Source of the DNA: Methylophilaceae bacterium
Lineage (GTDB): Bacteria; Pseudomonadota; Gammaproteobacteria; Burkholderiales; Methylophilaceae
Assembly (NCBI GenBank): GCA_017858095.1
Contig: JAFMCB010000003.1
Location: 1 to 64,000, forward strand
Direction of reading: 5' to 3'
DNA length: 64,000 nt
This document shows positions 27,650 to 36,096 of this stretch, piece after piece; the stretch's first letter is position 1; every line of letters starts with the position of its first letter. The translations under genes were made by a program, and so were the position numbers. The notes beneath the pieces were generated by a model that saw nothing but the letters and a program-made list of their open reading frames with translations, ran no database searches and was not told the origin of the DNA.

Positions 27650-29218
27650 ATGAGTATTTTGGACAGAGAAAATATTGTTGCTGACGCATCCTACAATCGA
27701 TGGTTAGTTCCACCTGCGGCACTTCTTATTCATTTATCTATTGGTATGATTTATGGATTTAGTGTTTTTTGGCCAGCTAAGGGAAATGGTTTATTAAATT
27801 TAATTGGTTCGCAGTGTGATGCATTACAAACTTCACTTGTTGATCGACTTTTTATTACCTCTTGTGATTGGTTACTCAGTGATGTTGTCTGGACATTCTC
27901 AATAGCTATTGTTTGTTTAGGCCTCTCTGCGGCAGTATTTGGTCATTGGTTAGAACGTGCTGGCCCAAGAAAAGCTGGTTTTGCAGCCGCTGTTTTGTGG
28001 GGCGGCGGGCTCATAATTTCATCTTTCGGCGTAGCTTCGCACCAATTATGGTTAATTTGGCTCGGTGCGGGGGTAGTCGGAGGAATAGGGCTTGGTTTAG
28101 GTTATATTTCACCGGTATCAACGCTAATTAAATGGTTCCCAGACAGAAGGGGTTTGGCAACCGGTATGGCAATTATGGGTTTTGGTGGTGGCGCAATGAT
28201 AGGCACACCAGTTGCAGCTTATTTGATTGATGCCTTTGGGGTAGGGAATGCGCTTTTATATATGGGTTGCTTTTACTTTATTGCCATGACCATTGGTGCT
28301 TTTGGTTACCGTGTCCCACCAGCTGATTTTAAGGTTGAAGGTAAAAAGATAGTGAAAAAAGATACAGCCATGATCGCAAAAGGCCATGTTCACGTAAGTC
28401 ATGCCCATAAAACTTATCAGTTTTGGTTATTGTGGGGGGTATTGTGCCTTAATGTTTCTGCCGGGATTGGTGTTTTGGCAGTCGCGAAGCCAATGTTTCA
28501 AGAGATTGCTGCGCAAAATTTTTCTGCAGGTGAGATAGGGGCAATAGCTGGTGGTTTTGTGGCCTTATTGTCGCTTGCTAACATTATTGGGCGAATTATT
28601 TGGGCATCCTCTTCGGATTACCTGGGACGAAGATTAACTTATGCTGTATTTTTTAGTTTAGGCACTATTCTGTATTTTTCAGCACCATGGGCAGGATTGA
28701 ATCAATATATTGCTTTATTTGTATTAATTAACTTAGTAATCATGACTATGTATGGCGGTGGCTTTGCAACAATTCCGGCTTATTTGGCCGATATTTTTGG
28801 CACACAGCACGTAGGTGCTATACACGGAAGGTTGCTTACTGCATGGGCTACAGCGGGGATATTAGGGCCGGCAATCATGTCATATGTTCGAGAGTATCAG
28901 CTTCAAGCAGGAGTCCCTCAAGCAGAAGCGTACAACTCAAGTTTCACCATGCTCGCTTTGTTATTAGTATTGGGTTTCATTTTAAATTATTTTGTTAAAC
29001 CCCTTGATAGCAAACATTTCATGTCTGAGGCAGAATTGGCAAATGAGAAAGCAGTTGCCGCAAAAAAAGATGCTGACAATAAATTAATAAGTGCCACTGG
29101 TAATTCAAACCAAGCATTACAAAAAACAATATTACCAATTGCTTGGATTGTTGTTGGTGTGCCTCTAGCATACGGTATTTCAAATGCTCTGCAAAAAGGT
29201 ATAATCATTTTCCAGTAA
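27650..29218 (+). CDS. OFA-family MFS transporter (oxalate/formate antiporter-like)
   Basis: A 522-residue major facilitator protein with about 12-13 transmembrane helices. The N-terminal LLIHLSIGMIYGFSVFW, the GLGLGYISPVSTLIKWFPDRRGLATG segment read in parts, and NIIGRIIWASSSDYLGRR are typical of the OFA family, whose known members exchange oxalate for formate or carry other monocarboxylates. A charged loop around residue 245 and a C-terminal tail with a final helix (about 500-518) are extra. The substrate is unproven. It diverges from phoB across the Pho-box region; a GAGAGAG site precedes its ATG. Confidence 0.85.
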   Translation: MSILDRENIVADASYNRWLVPPAALLIHLSIGMIYGFSVFWPAKGNGLLNLIGSQCDALQTSLVDRLFITSCDWLLSDVVWTFSIAIVCLGLSAAVFGHWLERAGPRKAGFAAAVLWGGGLIISSFGVASHQLWLIWLGAGVVGGIGLGLGYISPVSTLIKWFPDRRGLATGMAIMGFGGGAMIGTPVAAYLIDAFGVGNALLYMGCFYFIAMTIGAFGYRVPPADFKVEGKKIVKKDTAMIAKGHVHVSHAHKTYQFWLLWGVLCLNVSAGIGVLAVAKPMFQEIAAQNFSAGEIGAIAGGFVALLSLANIIGRIIWASSSDYLGRRLTYAVFFSLGTILYFSAPWAGLNQYIALFVLINLVIMTMYGGGFATIPAYLADIFGTQHVGAIHGRLLTAWATAGILGPAIMSYVREYQLQAGVPQAEAYNSSFTMLALLLVLGFILNYFVKPLDSKHFMSEAELANEKAVAAKKDADNKLISATGNSNQALQKTILPIAWIVVGVPLAYGISNALQKGIIIFQ

Positions 29219-29233
29219 AAACGAAAATCTTTT

Positions 29234-29662
29234 ATGAGCATTAAAGTAGGAATTATCTCTTCTCGGTTTAATCAACCTGTGGTTGATGAGCTTTTGCAAG
29301 CATGTTTGGATAAATTAAAAGAACATGGCCTCGAATCTGATCAAATATTTCATCAGACTGTTCCAGGTGCATTAGAAATACCACTAGCTTTAGATTTATT
29401 AGCTCTCTCTAAAAAATACGATGTCTTGATTGCGATTGGAGCAGTTATTCGAGGAGAAACCTATCATTTTGAGGTTGTGTCAGATCAATCAGCCTTTGGA
29501 TTGATACAGGTGCAACTAAATCATCATATTCCTATTATTAATGGCATTATCACAACAAATAATGATGAGCAGGCCTATGCGCGTACTAAAGTAAAAGGGG
29601 AGGAAGCAGCTTTAGTCGCTATTGAAATGGCAACCCTAGCTAAAAATTTAAAAAATGGATAA
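29234..29662 (+). CDS. ribH: 6,7-dimethyl-8-ribityllumazine synthase RibH
   Basis: RibH condenses the ribityl-aminouracil with dihydroxybutanone phosphate in riboflavin synthesis. Family motifs are visible: SRFNQPV at the start, VPGALEIPLAL (about 45-55), AIGAVIRGETYHFEVV (about 75-90) with the catalytic His, and IPIINGIITTNNDEQA. At 142 residues it is slightly short but complete. Its stop overlaps nusB by 8 bp, the common ribH-nusB pair. It lies 15 bp after the transporter. Confidence 0.96.
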   Translation: MSIKVGIISSRFNQPVVDELLQACLDKLKEHGLESDQIFHQTVPGALEIPLALDLLALSKKYDVLIAIGAVIRGETYHFEVVSDQSAFGLIQVQLNHHIPIINGIITTNNDEQAYARTKVKGEEAALVAIEMATLAKNLKNG

Positions 29663-30104
29663 TGGTACAAAAAAGAAAATAAATAATCGTCGCAAGGCAC
29701 GTGAATTAATCATGAAGAGTATTTACCGTGGACTGGTAAATCAATTTGATGTGTTACAAATTCAAAAAGATATTAAGGAAGACCCAGATTTTATTCGCGC
29801 CGATGAGATCTTTTATAACGAGACTTTCAGTGGGGTTGTTGAAAATTTTACGTCTTTAAAGGATGAAATCTGCACTTACCTTGACCGAGATTATAATGAA
29901 TTAAGCCCTATTGAGTTAGCCATTATTTTTTCTGCATTGTATGAATTGAAATTTCATCCAGATATTCCATATAGGGTTGTAATTAATGAAGCAATCGAGG
30001 TGGCAAAATCTTTTGGAGGAAGTGATGGGTTTAAATTTATTAACGGCGTTTTAAATAAAGCGGCAAAACAAAATCGCATAGAGGAATTTACTAGATCAGC
30101 TTAA
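29655..30104 (+). CDS. nusB: Transcription antitermination/ribosome assembly factor NusB
   Basis: NusB pairs with S10 on boxA RNA for rRNA antitermination. The all-helical 149-residue protein shows RRKARELIMKSIYRGL at the start and the C-terminal YRVVINEAIEVAKSFGGSDG and FINGVLNKAAK blocks. It overlaps ribH by 8 bp upstream, and its 3' end overlaps the convergent lpxH by 9 bp. Confidence 0.94.
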   Translation: MDNGTKKKINNRRKARELIMKSIYRGLVNQFDVLQIQKDIKEDPDFIRADEIFYNETFSGVVENFTSLKDEICTYLDRDYNELSPIELAIIFSALYELKFHPDIPYRVVINEAIEVAKSFGGSDGFKFINGVLNKAAKQNRIEEFTRSA

Positions 30105-30827
30105 AAATATATTTTTAAGTTCAATTTTATCCCACAATAAATAATTTCCAGAGCCATACCAATCACCAAGCACCCAGCGTTCACAAAATTTTCCATCATA
30201 ATTGTATTTGTGCGTCTTTAAACGATGTGTGTGACCATGAATGAGTAAAGCAGGATAATTATTTTTTTTAAATACCTTCTCAACAGCTTTTTCACTCACA
30301 TCAATTATGGAATTATCATTTTGAATATGAGACTGCGCACTTCTCTCTCTCAATTTTTCACAGAAATTTATACGGTATTCAAGTGACTTACTTAGAAAAT
30401 AATTAATACAGATTTTTTTTCTAACAAAAAAACGAAATATTTGATAGCGGTAATCGGTGGTACATAAAGTGTCACCATGCATTAATAAAGTTTGATTTTT
30501 ACCGAGCAAAATTTCAGTTGGGTCTTCAAGCAAGGTTATGTTGTTATGATGTAGAAAATTTTCACCAATTAAGAAATCACGATTTCCTGGCATAAAAAAA
30601 ATTTTAGTTTGCTTTGCTAAATTTCTGAGAATTTCTTGAGTTTCAGGAAAATGATTTGCATCATCACCTACCCAATATTCAAAGAGATCCCCTAAGATAA
30701 ATAGATATGGGTGTGGTGCACAATTCTTTTGTAAAAAATCATTAAAGCTTCGAATAGTTTTAGGATCAGTCTCGGATAGATGAATATCTGAGACAAATAT
30801 TGCTGATTCAGAGTGAATTGCAATCAG
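30096..30827 (-). CDS. lpxH: UDP-2,3-diacylglucosamine diphosphatase LpxH, apparent CTG start
   Basis: LpxH hydrolyses UDP-2,3-diacylglucosamine to lipid X in lipid A synthesis. Reading upstream of the first ATG (30593) in frame gives the whole N-terminal domain: FVSDIHLSE, then [12 protein letters not shown], then [10 protein letters not shown], followed by LMHGDTLC and [10 protein letters not shown], the complete metallophosphatase set. Between the in-frame stop upstream and the DIHL motif there is no ATG, GTG or TTG. The likeliest start is CTG at 30827, in a CTGA overlap with the ppiB stop and with AGGA about 9 nt upstream, giving 243 residues, the normal size. ATT codons at 30824 and 30818 are alternatives. 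Confidence 0.85.
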   Translation of the reverse strand: MIAIHSESAIFVSDIHLSETDPKTIRSFNDFLQKNCAPHPYLFILGDLFEYWVGDDANHFPETQEILRNLAKQTKIFFMPGNRDFLIGENFLHHNNITLLEDPTEILLGKNQTLLMHGDTLCTTDYRYQIFRFFVRKKICINYFLSKSLEYRINFCEKLRERSAQSHIQNDNSIIDVSEKAVEKVFKKNNYPALLIHGHTHRLKTHKYNYDGKFCERWVLGDWYGSGNYLLWDKIELKNIFLS

Positions 30828-31309
30828 ACGCTTACTTCCTCAATAATTATTGCTTCAATAGGAACATCTTGATGCCCATTTGGGTGGTTTCCGGTTGCCA
30901 TATTTTTAATTTTATCTATCGTATCCATGCCTTCAGTAACCTTGCCAAATACACAATAACCAAAACCATCTTGAGCAGGATAATTTAAAAAATCATTATT
31001 TGCCACATTAATAAAAAATTGCGAGGTTGCTGAATCGGGTACGGACGTTCTTGCCATGGCTACTGTGTAGGCATCATTTTTTAATCCATTGTTTGACTCA
31101 TTTGCAATAGGGGGTTTTGTATCTTTTTGCTTCATATCGGGAGTAAAGCCACCGCCTTGGATCATAAAGCCATTAATTACACGATGAAAAATTGTGCCAT
31201 TAAAAAAACCAGAATTTACATAATCAAGAAAGTTTCTTGTTGTAATTGGAGCATTTTTTTCATCCAATTCAATTTTGAATGAACCCAAATTTGTTTTAAA
31301 TAACGGCAT
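30824..31309 (-). CDS. ppiB: Cytoplasmic peptidyl-prolyl cis-trans isomerase (cyclophilin B type)
   Basis: A 161-residue cyclophilin without signal peptide. The catalytic region [15 protein letters not shown] (about residues 40-55), the [19 protein letters not shown] block and [13 protein letters not shown] are conserved. It speeds proline isomerisation during folding in the cytoplasm. It is 8 nt downstream of a second, exported cyclophilin gene and overlaps lpxH by 4 bp, so the three form an operon. Confidence 0.94.
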   Translation of the reverse strand: MPLFKTNLGSFKIELDEKNAPITTRNFLDYVNSGFFNGTIFHRVINGFMIQGGGFTPDMKQKDTKPPIANESNNGLKNDAYTVAMARTSVPDSATSQFFINVANNDFLNYPAQDGFGYCVFGKVTEGMDTIDKIKNMATGNHPNGHQDVPIEAIIIEEVSV

Positions 31310-31317
31310 TTTTTCTC

Positions 31318-31863
31318 CTAATTGATTATTTTAATTGCTTTAATTGTAACGCGCTTAATTGGAACATCACCCATGCCCTCTTTGACATGTGTTGGTAAGG
31401 AGCCAATCTTTTGCACTACACGATGTCCGGATGTTACTTTTCCAAAGACACAATAACCGTCACCATCATCAAGAAAATAATTATCCTTTAGATTAATAAA
31501 GAACTGTGATGTTGCTGAGTGTGGATCATTTGTTCGAGCCATGGCAATAGTATAGGTCTCATTAAATAAACCATTTTTTGATTCATTTTGAATAGGCTCA
31601 CGCGTTTCTTTTTGATTAAGATTTTTGTCAAAACCACCACCTTGGATCATGAAGTCTCGAATCACACGATGGAAAATTGTTCCCGCATAAAATCCTTCAT
31701 TCACATAGGTTAGAAAATTTTTTACTGTATTTGGAGCTTTTTCAGGATTTAATTCAACTACAATATCCCCTTGAGTTGTTTCTATAACAACACTTTGACC
31801 GAAGGTGACGTGGGTAAAAAATAGAAGAAAAATTAATAGGTATTTTTTTAAGTTTTTATTCAT
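31318..31863 (-). CDS. ppiA: Periplasmic peptidyl-prolyl cis-trans isomerase (cyclophilin A type)
   Basis: A 181-residue cyclophilin with a signal peptide ([16 protein letters not shown], cleavage likely before QSVVIE). The core carries [15 protein letters not shown] and [18 protein letters not shown], so it should be active. It lies immediately before the cytoplasmic paralogue, a tandem arrangement of two compartment-specific copies. It is divergent from cysS over 114 bp. Confidence 0.93.
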   Translation of the reverse strand: MNKNLKKYLLIFLLFFTHVTFGQSVVIETTQGDIVVELNPEKAPNTVKNFLTYVNEGFYAGTIFHRVIRDFMIQGGGFDKNLNQKETREPIQNESKNGLFNETYTIAMARTNDPHSATSQFFINLKDNYFLDDGDGYCVFGKVTSGHRVVQKIGSLPTHVKEGMGDVPIKRVTIKAIKIIN

Positions 31864-31903
31864 CTTTATCTTAGTGTAGGTTTAAATAATGGAACATGCT
31901 ACA

Positions 31904-31912
31904 TGATATAAT
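31904..31912 (+). promoter_or_regulatory. Candidate extended -10 promoter of cysS
   Basis: TATAAT at 31907-31912 is preceded by TGA, forming an extended -10 element (TGATATAAT). No good -35 is visible 16-18 bp upstream, which fits an extended -10 promoter. It lies about 65 bp before the cysS start in the divergent ppiA-cysS spacer. Confidence 0.4.
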
Positions 31913-31977
31913 CTAGACTTGAATTTATCACAAATGATTTTTGATTACCACCTAACATATTAAGTTAATCAAACTCT

Positions 31978-33345
31978 ATGATTAAGATATACAACACCCT
32001 CTCAAAACAAAAAGAAGAATTTAAGCCTCTTAAACAAGGTGAAGTTAAGATGTATGTTTGTGGAATGACGGTTTATGACCTATGCCATTTGGGGCATGCC
32101 AGGGTACTTGTTATTTTTGATCTTATCCATCGCTGGTTTAAAGAAAACAATTATGCCGTCACTTATGTAAGAAACATTACAGACATAGATGACAAAATAA
32201 TTAACAAGTCAGTTGAGCAAAAAATTACGTTTAATGAATTAACTGAGCATTACATTGATGAGATGAATATAGATATTCAGGCTTTAAATGTACTTAGCCC
32301 CAGCCATGAGCCCAAAGCAACGGAGCATATAAGCAGTATGATCACTATGATTCAGACGCTTGTTGATAAAGGTTTTGCTTATCAGGCTGAGAACAAAGAT
32401 GTTTATTATGCCGTTGATAAATTTGCAGGTTATGGCAAATTATCCGGAAAATCACTGAAAGATTTGCAAGCAGGAAACCGAGTTGATATTGATAAAAATA
32501 AAAGAAATGTTTTTGATTTTGTACTGTGGAAATCTGCTAAAAAAAATGAACCTGCATGGCAATCACCGTGGGGCAAGGGTAGGCCAGGATGGCATATTGA
32601 ATGTTCAGCCATGAGCAATAAAATTCTTGGACATCATTTCGATATTCATGGCGGTGGGCAGGATTTACAATTCCCTCATCATGAGAATGAAATTGCACAA
32701 TCTGAGGCGACCAATGATTGTCAGATGGCAAATTATTGGATCCATAATGGTTTTGTCAAAGTCGACAATGAAAAAATGTCAAAGTCACTAGGTAATTTTT
32801 TTACTATTCGTTCTATTTTAGAGCTTTATGATGGTGAAGTGGTTCGATTTTTTATTCTAAAAGCACATTACCGCAGCCCTTTAAATTACTCTGATCAACA
32901 TCTAGATGACGCGCGACAAGGTTTAACGCGTCTGTATTTAACTATCAGAGATATTACTAAATCTGCTAATAGCGTTATTGATTGGAATAATAGCTATGCA
33001 AAAAAATTTAAAGCTGCATTAGATGATGACTTTAATTCTGCAGAGGCTTTGTCAGTTTTATTTGATTTATCTAATGAAATTAATAAAAAAAATTCAGATA
33101 CTTTAAAAGTATTACTTATCAATTTAGCAAATATTCTTGGTCTACTCTATCAAAATCCTGAAAATTTTTTACAGGGTAAAGATGGGCTAATTAGTGACTC
33201 TGATATTAATACAATGATAAAAAAAAGAAATGTTGCAAAGCAGAATAGAAACTATAATGAAGCAGACGCTATAAGAGAGCAACTGTTAAGCCAAGGAATT
33301 ATTCTTGAGGATACTGAAAAAGGTACCATTTGGAGAAAAAAATAA
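31978..33345 (+). CDS. cysS: Cysteinyl-tRNA synthetase
   Basis: This class I synthetase charges tRNA-Cys. The HIGH-type motif reads HLGHARV (about residues 37-43) and the KMSKS motif EKMSKSLGNF (about 266). Zinc-site residues are CGMTVYD (about 28), HIECSAM (about 209) and HHENEIAQSE (about 235). The 455-residue length and the C-terminal helical domain are normal. argJ starts right at its stop, and the run cysS-argJ-Nudix/ThiE appears cotranscribed. Confidence 0.97.
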   Translation: MIKIYNTLSKQKEEFKPLKQGEVKMYVCGMTVYDLCHLGHARVLVIFDLIHRWFKENNYAVTYVRNITDIDDKIINKSVEQKITFNELTEHYIDEMNIDIQALNVLSPSHEPKATEHISSMITMIQTLVDKGFAYQAENKDVYYAVDKFAGYGKLSGKSLKDLQAGNRVDIDKNKRNVFDFVLWKSAKKNEPAWQSPWGKGRPGWHIECSAMSNKILGHHFDIHGGGQDLQFPHHENEIAQSEATNDCQMANYWIHNGFVKVDNEKMSKSLGNFFTIRSILELYDGEVVRFFILKAHYRSPLNYSDQHLDDARQGLTRLYLTIRDITKSANSVIDWNNSYAKKFKAALDDDFNSAEALSVLFDLSNEINKKNSDTLKVLLINLANILGLLYQNPENFLQGKDGLISDSDINTMIKKRNVAKQNRNYNEADAIREQLLSQGIILEDTEKGTIWRKK

Positions 33346-34572
33346 ATGGCGATTAATCTTAAAAAACCAAATTTAAATGATATTTTTTCAGTTCCCGGAA
33401 TTCAGCTTGCTGTGACTGAAGCAGGAATTAAGTATAAAGATAAAAAAGACCTAGCTCTTATTCTCGCCGATGAAGGTTCCCATGCGGCTGCTGTTTTTAC
33501 AAAAAATAAATTTATTGCAGCGCCAGTAATTATAGCTAAGAAAAATTTAAAGAAAAGTTCAAGAATAAGAGCATGCATCATTAACACTGGATCTGCAAAT
33601 GCAGGCACCGGTAAAAATGGATTAATCAATGCACAAAATACTTGTGATAGGTTGGCATCACAGTTTCATATTAAATCAGATGAAGTGCTTCCCTTTTCAA
33701 CGGGGGTAATTATGAAACATCTGCCGATGGAAAAAATCAACCAAGGTATTTCAGCATTAGCATTGAAGTTGAATAAAGCTACCTGGATTGAAGTCGCTGA
33801 AGCAATTATGACAACAGATACTGTTCCTAAGGTTTGCTCAAAAAAAATAATGCTTGATGATGAAGAGGTGGTCATAACTGGAATAGCAAAGGGTTCTGGC
33901 ATGATACATCCGAATATGGCAACCATGCTTGCCTTCATTACAACCAATGTATCTATTGAACATAATTTACTTACTCAAATAGTTTCTGAAGTTACTGAAG
34001 AGACATTTAATCTCATTAGCGTGGATGGCGATACTTCAACCAATGATTCTTTTGTGGTGATCTCCACGAATAAAACAAAGAAAATAATTGTTGACGAACA
34101 AGATGCTGATTTTAAAAAATTACACAACATTATTTTGGAAGTTGCAAGATATTTAGCGCATGCCATCGTTAGAGATGGTGAAGGGGCGACGAAGTTTATT
34201 AAAATTCAGGTTTGTAATGGACAATCAAAATTGGACTGTAAAGAAATAGCAAAAAAAATAGCTCATTCTCCGTTAATAAAAACTGCATTTTTTGCTTCTG
34301 ATCCAAATTTAGGTCGAATAATGGCTGCCATTGGTAATGCTGAAGTAAGTAATATAGATATTTCTAAGATTAATATTTATCTTAATGATTATCTTTTTGC
34401 TGAAAATGGCGCACTAGCAACAAGTTATGATGAAGCTATTGCTAATAAGGAGATGAAAAAAGAGGAAATCTCGCTCAAAATTGACCTGCAAAATGGAAAC
34501 GCGTCGCAAAATTTTTATACAACAGATTTATCTTATGATTATGTAAAAATTAATGCAGAATATCGAACTTAA
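33346..34572 (+). CDS. argJ: Bifunctional glutamate N-acetyltransferase/ornithine acetyltransferase ArgJ
   Basis: ArgJ recycles the acetyl group from N-acetylornithine to glutamate in arginine synthesis. The precursor cleaves itself before a Thr in GSGMIHPNMATMLAFI (about residue 187); that segment is intact. VDGDTSTNDS near residue 227 and the C-terminal NAEYRT are typical. At 408 residues it is full-length. It directly abuts cysS and is followed after 2 nt by the Nudix/ThiE fusion. Confidence 0.95.
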   Translation: MAINLKKPNLNDIFSVPGIQLAVTEAGIKYKDKKDLALILADEGSHAAAVFTKNKFIAAPVIIAKKNLKKSSRIRACIINTGSANAGTGKNGLINAQNTCDRLASQFHIKSDEVLPFSTGVIMKHLPMEKINQGISALALKLNKATWIEVAEAIMTTDTVPKVCSKKIMLDDEEVVITGIAKGSGMIHPNMATMLAFITTNVSIEHNLLTQIVSEVTEETFNLISVDGDTSTNDSFVVISTNKTKKIIVDEQDADFKKLHNIILEVARYLAHAIVRDGEGATKFIKIQVCNGQSKLDCKEIAKKIAHSPLIKTAFFASDPNLGRIMAAIGNAEVSNIDISKINIYLNDYLFAENGALATSYDEAIANKEMKKEEISLKIDLQNGNASQNFYTTDLSYDYVKINAEYRT

Positions 34573-34574
34573 TT

Positions 34575-35501
34575 GTGAATTTTATTGACGTTTCTGTAGG
34601 TATTTTACTTAATGATACAAAAGTATTGTTAGGGAAAAGGCCTAAGACAAAACCTTGGGCAGGTTGGTGGGAATTTCCTGGGGGCAAAATAAATTCCGGT
34701 GAAACAGCGAATGACGCCTTAATTAGAGAATTGAAAGAGGAGCTTGGTATTACTGTGACCTCCTCTGAGCCATGGATGATAAGAACACATCATTTTAATA
34801 ATCAACCCATTCGATTACATTTTTTTAAAATTAATTCATGGCAAAAAAGCCCGATTGCTCTTGAGCATGACGAATTAAAATGGGTGGAAATAGAATCCCC
34901 CAAGGTGGAACCTCTGTTGCCAGCTAATCAAATGATATTTCAATCTCTTCAATTGCCCTCAATCTATGCCATTACTAATATGACAGAATTTCATGGTAAT
35001 TTTTTTTCTCTTCTTGAAAGAAAAATTAAATCAGAAATCAATTTAATTCAAATTCGTGAAAGATTATTAGATCAAAATGAATTAGAGATATTTTCAAAAA
35101 AAGTTTTACATCTCGCTAGGCAACATAAAATCAAAGTATTGATCAACGCCAATCTAGAATTGGCAAAGAAAATCAAAGCTGACGGCGTGCATTTAAATTC
35201 AAAGCAGATATACGAGAACATAACCATTCCAGAAGAAATGATAATTGGCGCCTCATGCCACTCTATTGAAGATTTAAAACAGGCAGAAGCAAGAAAATAT
35301 AATTTTGCACTTTTGTCCCCTGTTAAAAAAACATTAACACATCCCAGCATAGATCCAATGGGTTGGAAATCTTTTCAGGAAATTATTAATCAGGTTCAGA
35401 TACCAGTTTACGCTTTAGGCGGAATGGCTTGTAGTGACATTCCAAATGCTTTTGAGTCTGGTGCGGTGGGCATTGCAGCACAAAGGGCTATTTGGACTTA
35501 A
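34575..35501 (+). CDS. Nudix hydrolase (MutT) fused to thiamine-phosphate-synthase-like domain
   Basis: A 308-residue two-domain protein starting at GTG. The N-terminal MutT domain has the Nudix box GGKINSGETANDALIRELKE followed by ELGI (about residues 35-58) and should hydrolyse oxidised nucleotides such as 8-oxo-dGTP. The C-terminal half (about 130-308) has the ThiE/TenI barrel pattern: IRERLLDQNE, KVLINANLELAKKIKADGVH, GASCHSIEDLKQAE and PVYALGGM. This fusion is known in beta- and gammaproteobacteria. Whether the second domain is catalytic is uncertain. The 3' end overlaps the convergent copper chaperone gene by 4 bp. Confidence 0.88.
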   Translation: MNFIDVSVGILLNDTKVLLGKRPKTKPWAGWWEFPGGKINSGETANDALIRELKEELGITVTSSEPWMIRTHHFNNQPIRLHFFKINSWQKSPIALEHDELKWVEIESPKVEPLLPANQMIFQSLQLPSIYAITNMTEFHGNFFSLLERKIKSEINLIQIRERLLDQNELEIFSKKVLHLARQHKIKVLINANLELAKKIKADGVHLNSKQIYENITIPEEMIIGASCHSIEDLKQAEARKYNFALLSPVKKTLTHPSIDPMGWKSFQEIINQVQIPVYALGGMACSDIPNAFESGAVGIAAQRAIWT

Positions 35502-35935
35502 TAAACATTAAAGGGAATATCTTTTGTGTATTCTTTTTTATTGGTATCAATTAAAGTAAATTTAAGCAATACCGTATCACCAATTTTTAATTCTTTTTTT
35601 ACTTCAAAAATCATTAAGTGATCTGCGCCAGGCATAAGGATAAACTCTTTATTGGCTTCAATAATTGGATCATCAATTTTTCGCATTTTCATGATGGAGT
35701 CACCGTAAGGCCCTTTTTCCATTTTCATGGTATGCACTTCAATTTTTTCCGCCACTGGTGTTGAGATATTTTTAATATTTAGGGTGGTCGGTGATTTTAT
35801 TTTCATAAACCCTGCAGTTACTGTTTGCCCAGGCTTAGTTGCTTTGATTAGCGCAGAATCTATGGTTAATTCAATTGCTGAGGCATAAAATGAAACACTC
35901 AGTAGCGTTATTAACATAAAAATTTTATTTCTCAT
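35498..35935 (-). CDS. PCu(A)C-family periplasmic copper chaperone
   Basis: PCu(A)C proteins carry Cu(I) in the periplasm and help load the CuA site of cytochrome oxidase. The mature part shows the H(M)x10Mx21HxM-type pattern: VEKIEVHTMKME with His and Met, and LMPGADHLMIFE with the second His-Met. A signal peptide (NKIFMLITLLSVSFYASA) fits export. The start is the ATG at 35935 with AAGGAG 6 nt upstream; longer upstream frames run into yacG. It overlaps yacG by 11 bp. It is distant from the cox cluster but its job belongs there. Confidence 0.88.
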   Translation of the reverse strand: MRNKIFMLITLLSVSFYASAIELTIDSALIKATKPGQTVTAGFMKIKSPTTLNIKNISTPVAEKIEVHTMKMEKGPYGDSIMKMRKIDDPIIEANKEFILMPGADHLMIFEVKKELKIGDTVLLKFTLIDTNKKEYTKDIPFNVY

Positions 35936-36092
35936 CATCTTCTCCTTGTATATCTGATCCTGGTATTGAAAACTCTTCTGCTGCCCAGGCACCTAAGTCT
36001 ATGAGCTTACATTTATTCGAACAAAAGGGGCGAAATTCATTATTAAATTCATACTCGATTCTTTTTTTGCATGTAGGGCATGTTACTTTCAT
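35925..36092 (-). CDS. yacG: DNA gyrase inhibitor / zinc-ribbon protein YacG
   Basis: A 55-residue frame starts at ATG 36092 and has the YacG zinc ribbon: CPTC near residue 5 and CSNKC near residue 24, followed by LIDLGAWAAEEFSIPG, the family signature. YacG binds GyrB and inhibits gyrase. The gene follows zapD after 4 nt, completing the usual coaE-zapD-yacG order, and its end overlaps the copper chaperone start. A plus-strand frame over the same bases is a shadow. Confidence 0.93.
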   Translation of the reverse strand: MKVTCPTCKKRIEYEFNNEFRPFCSNKCKLIDLGAWAAEEFSIPGSDIQGEDDEK

Positions 36093-36096
36093 AGAT

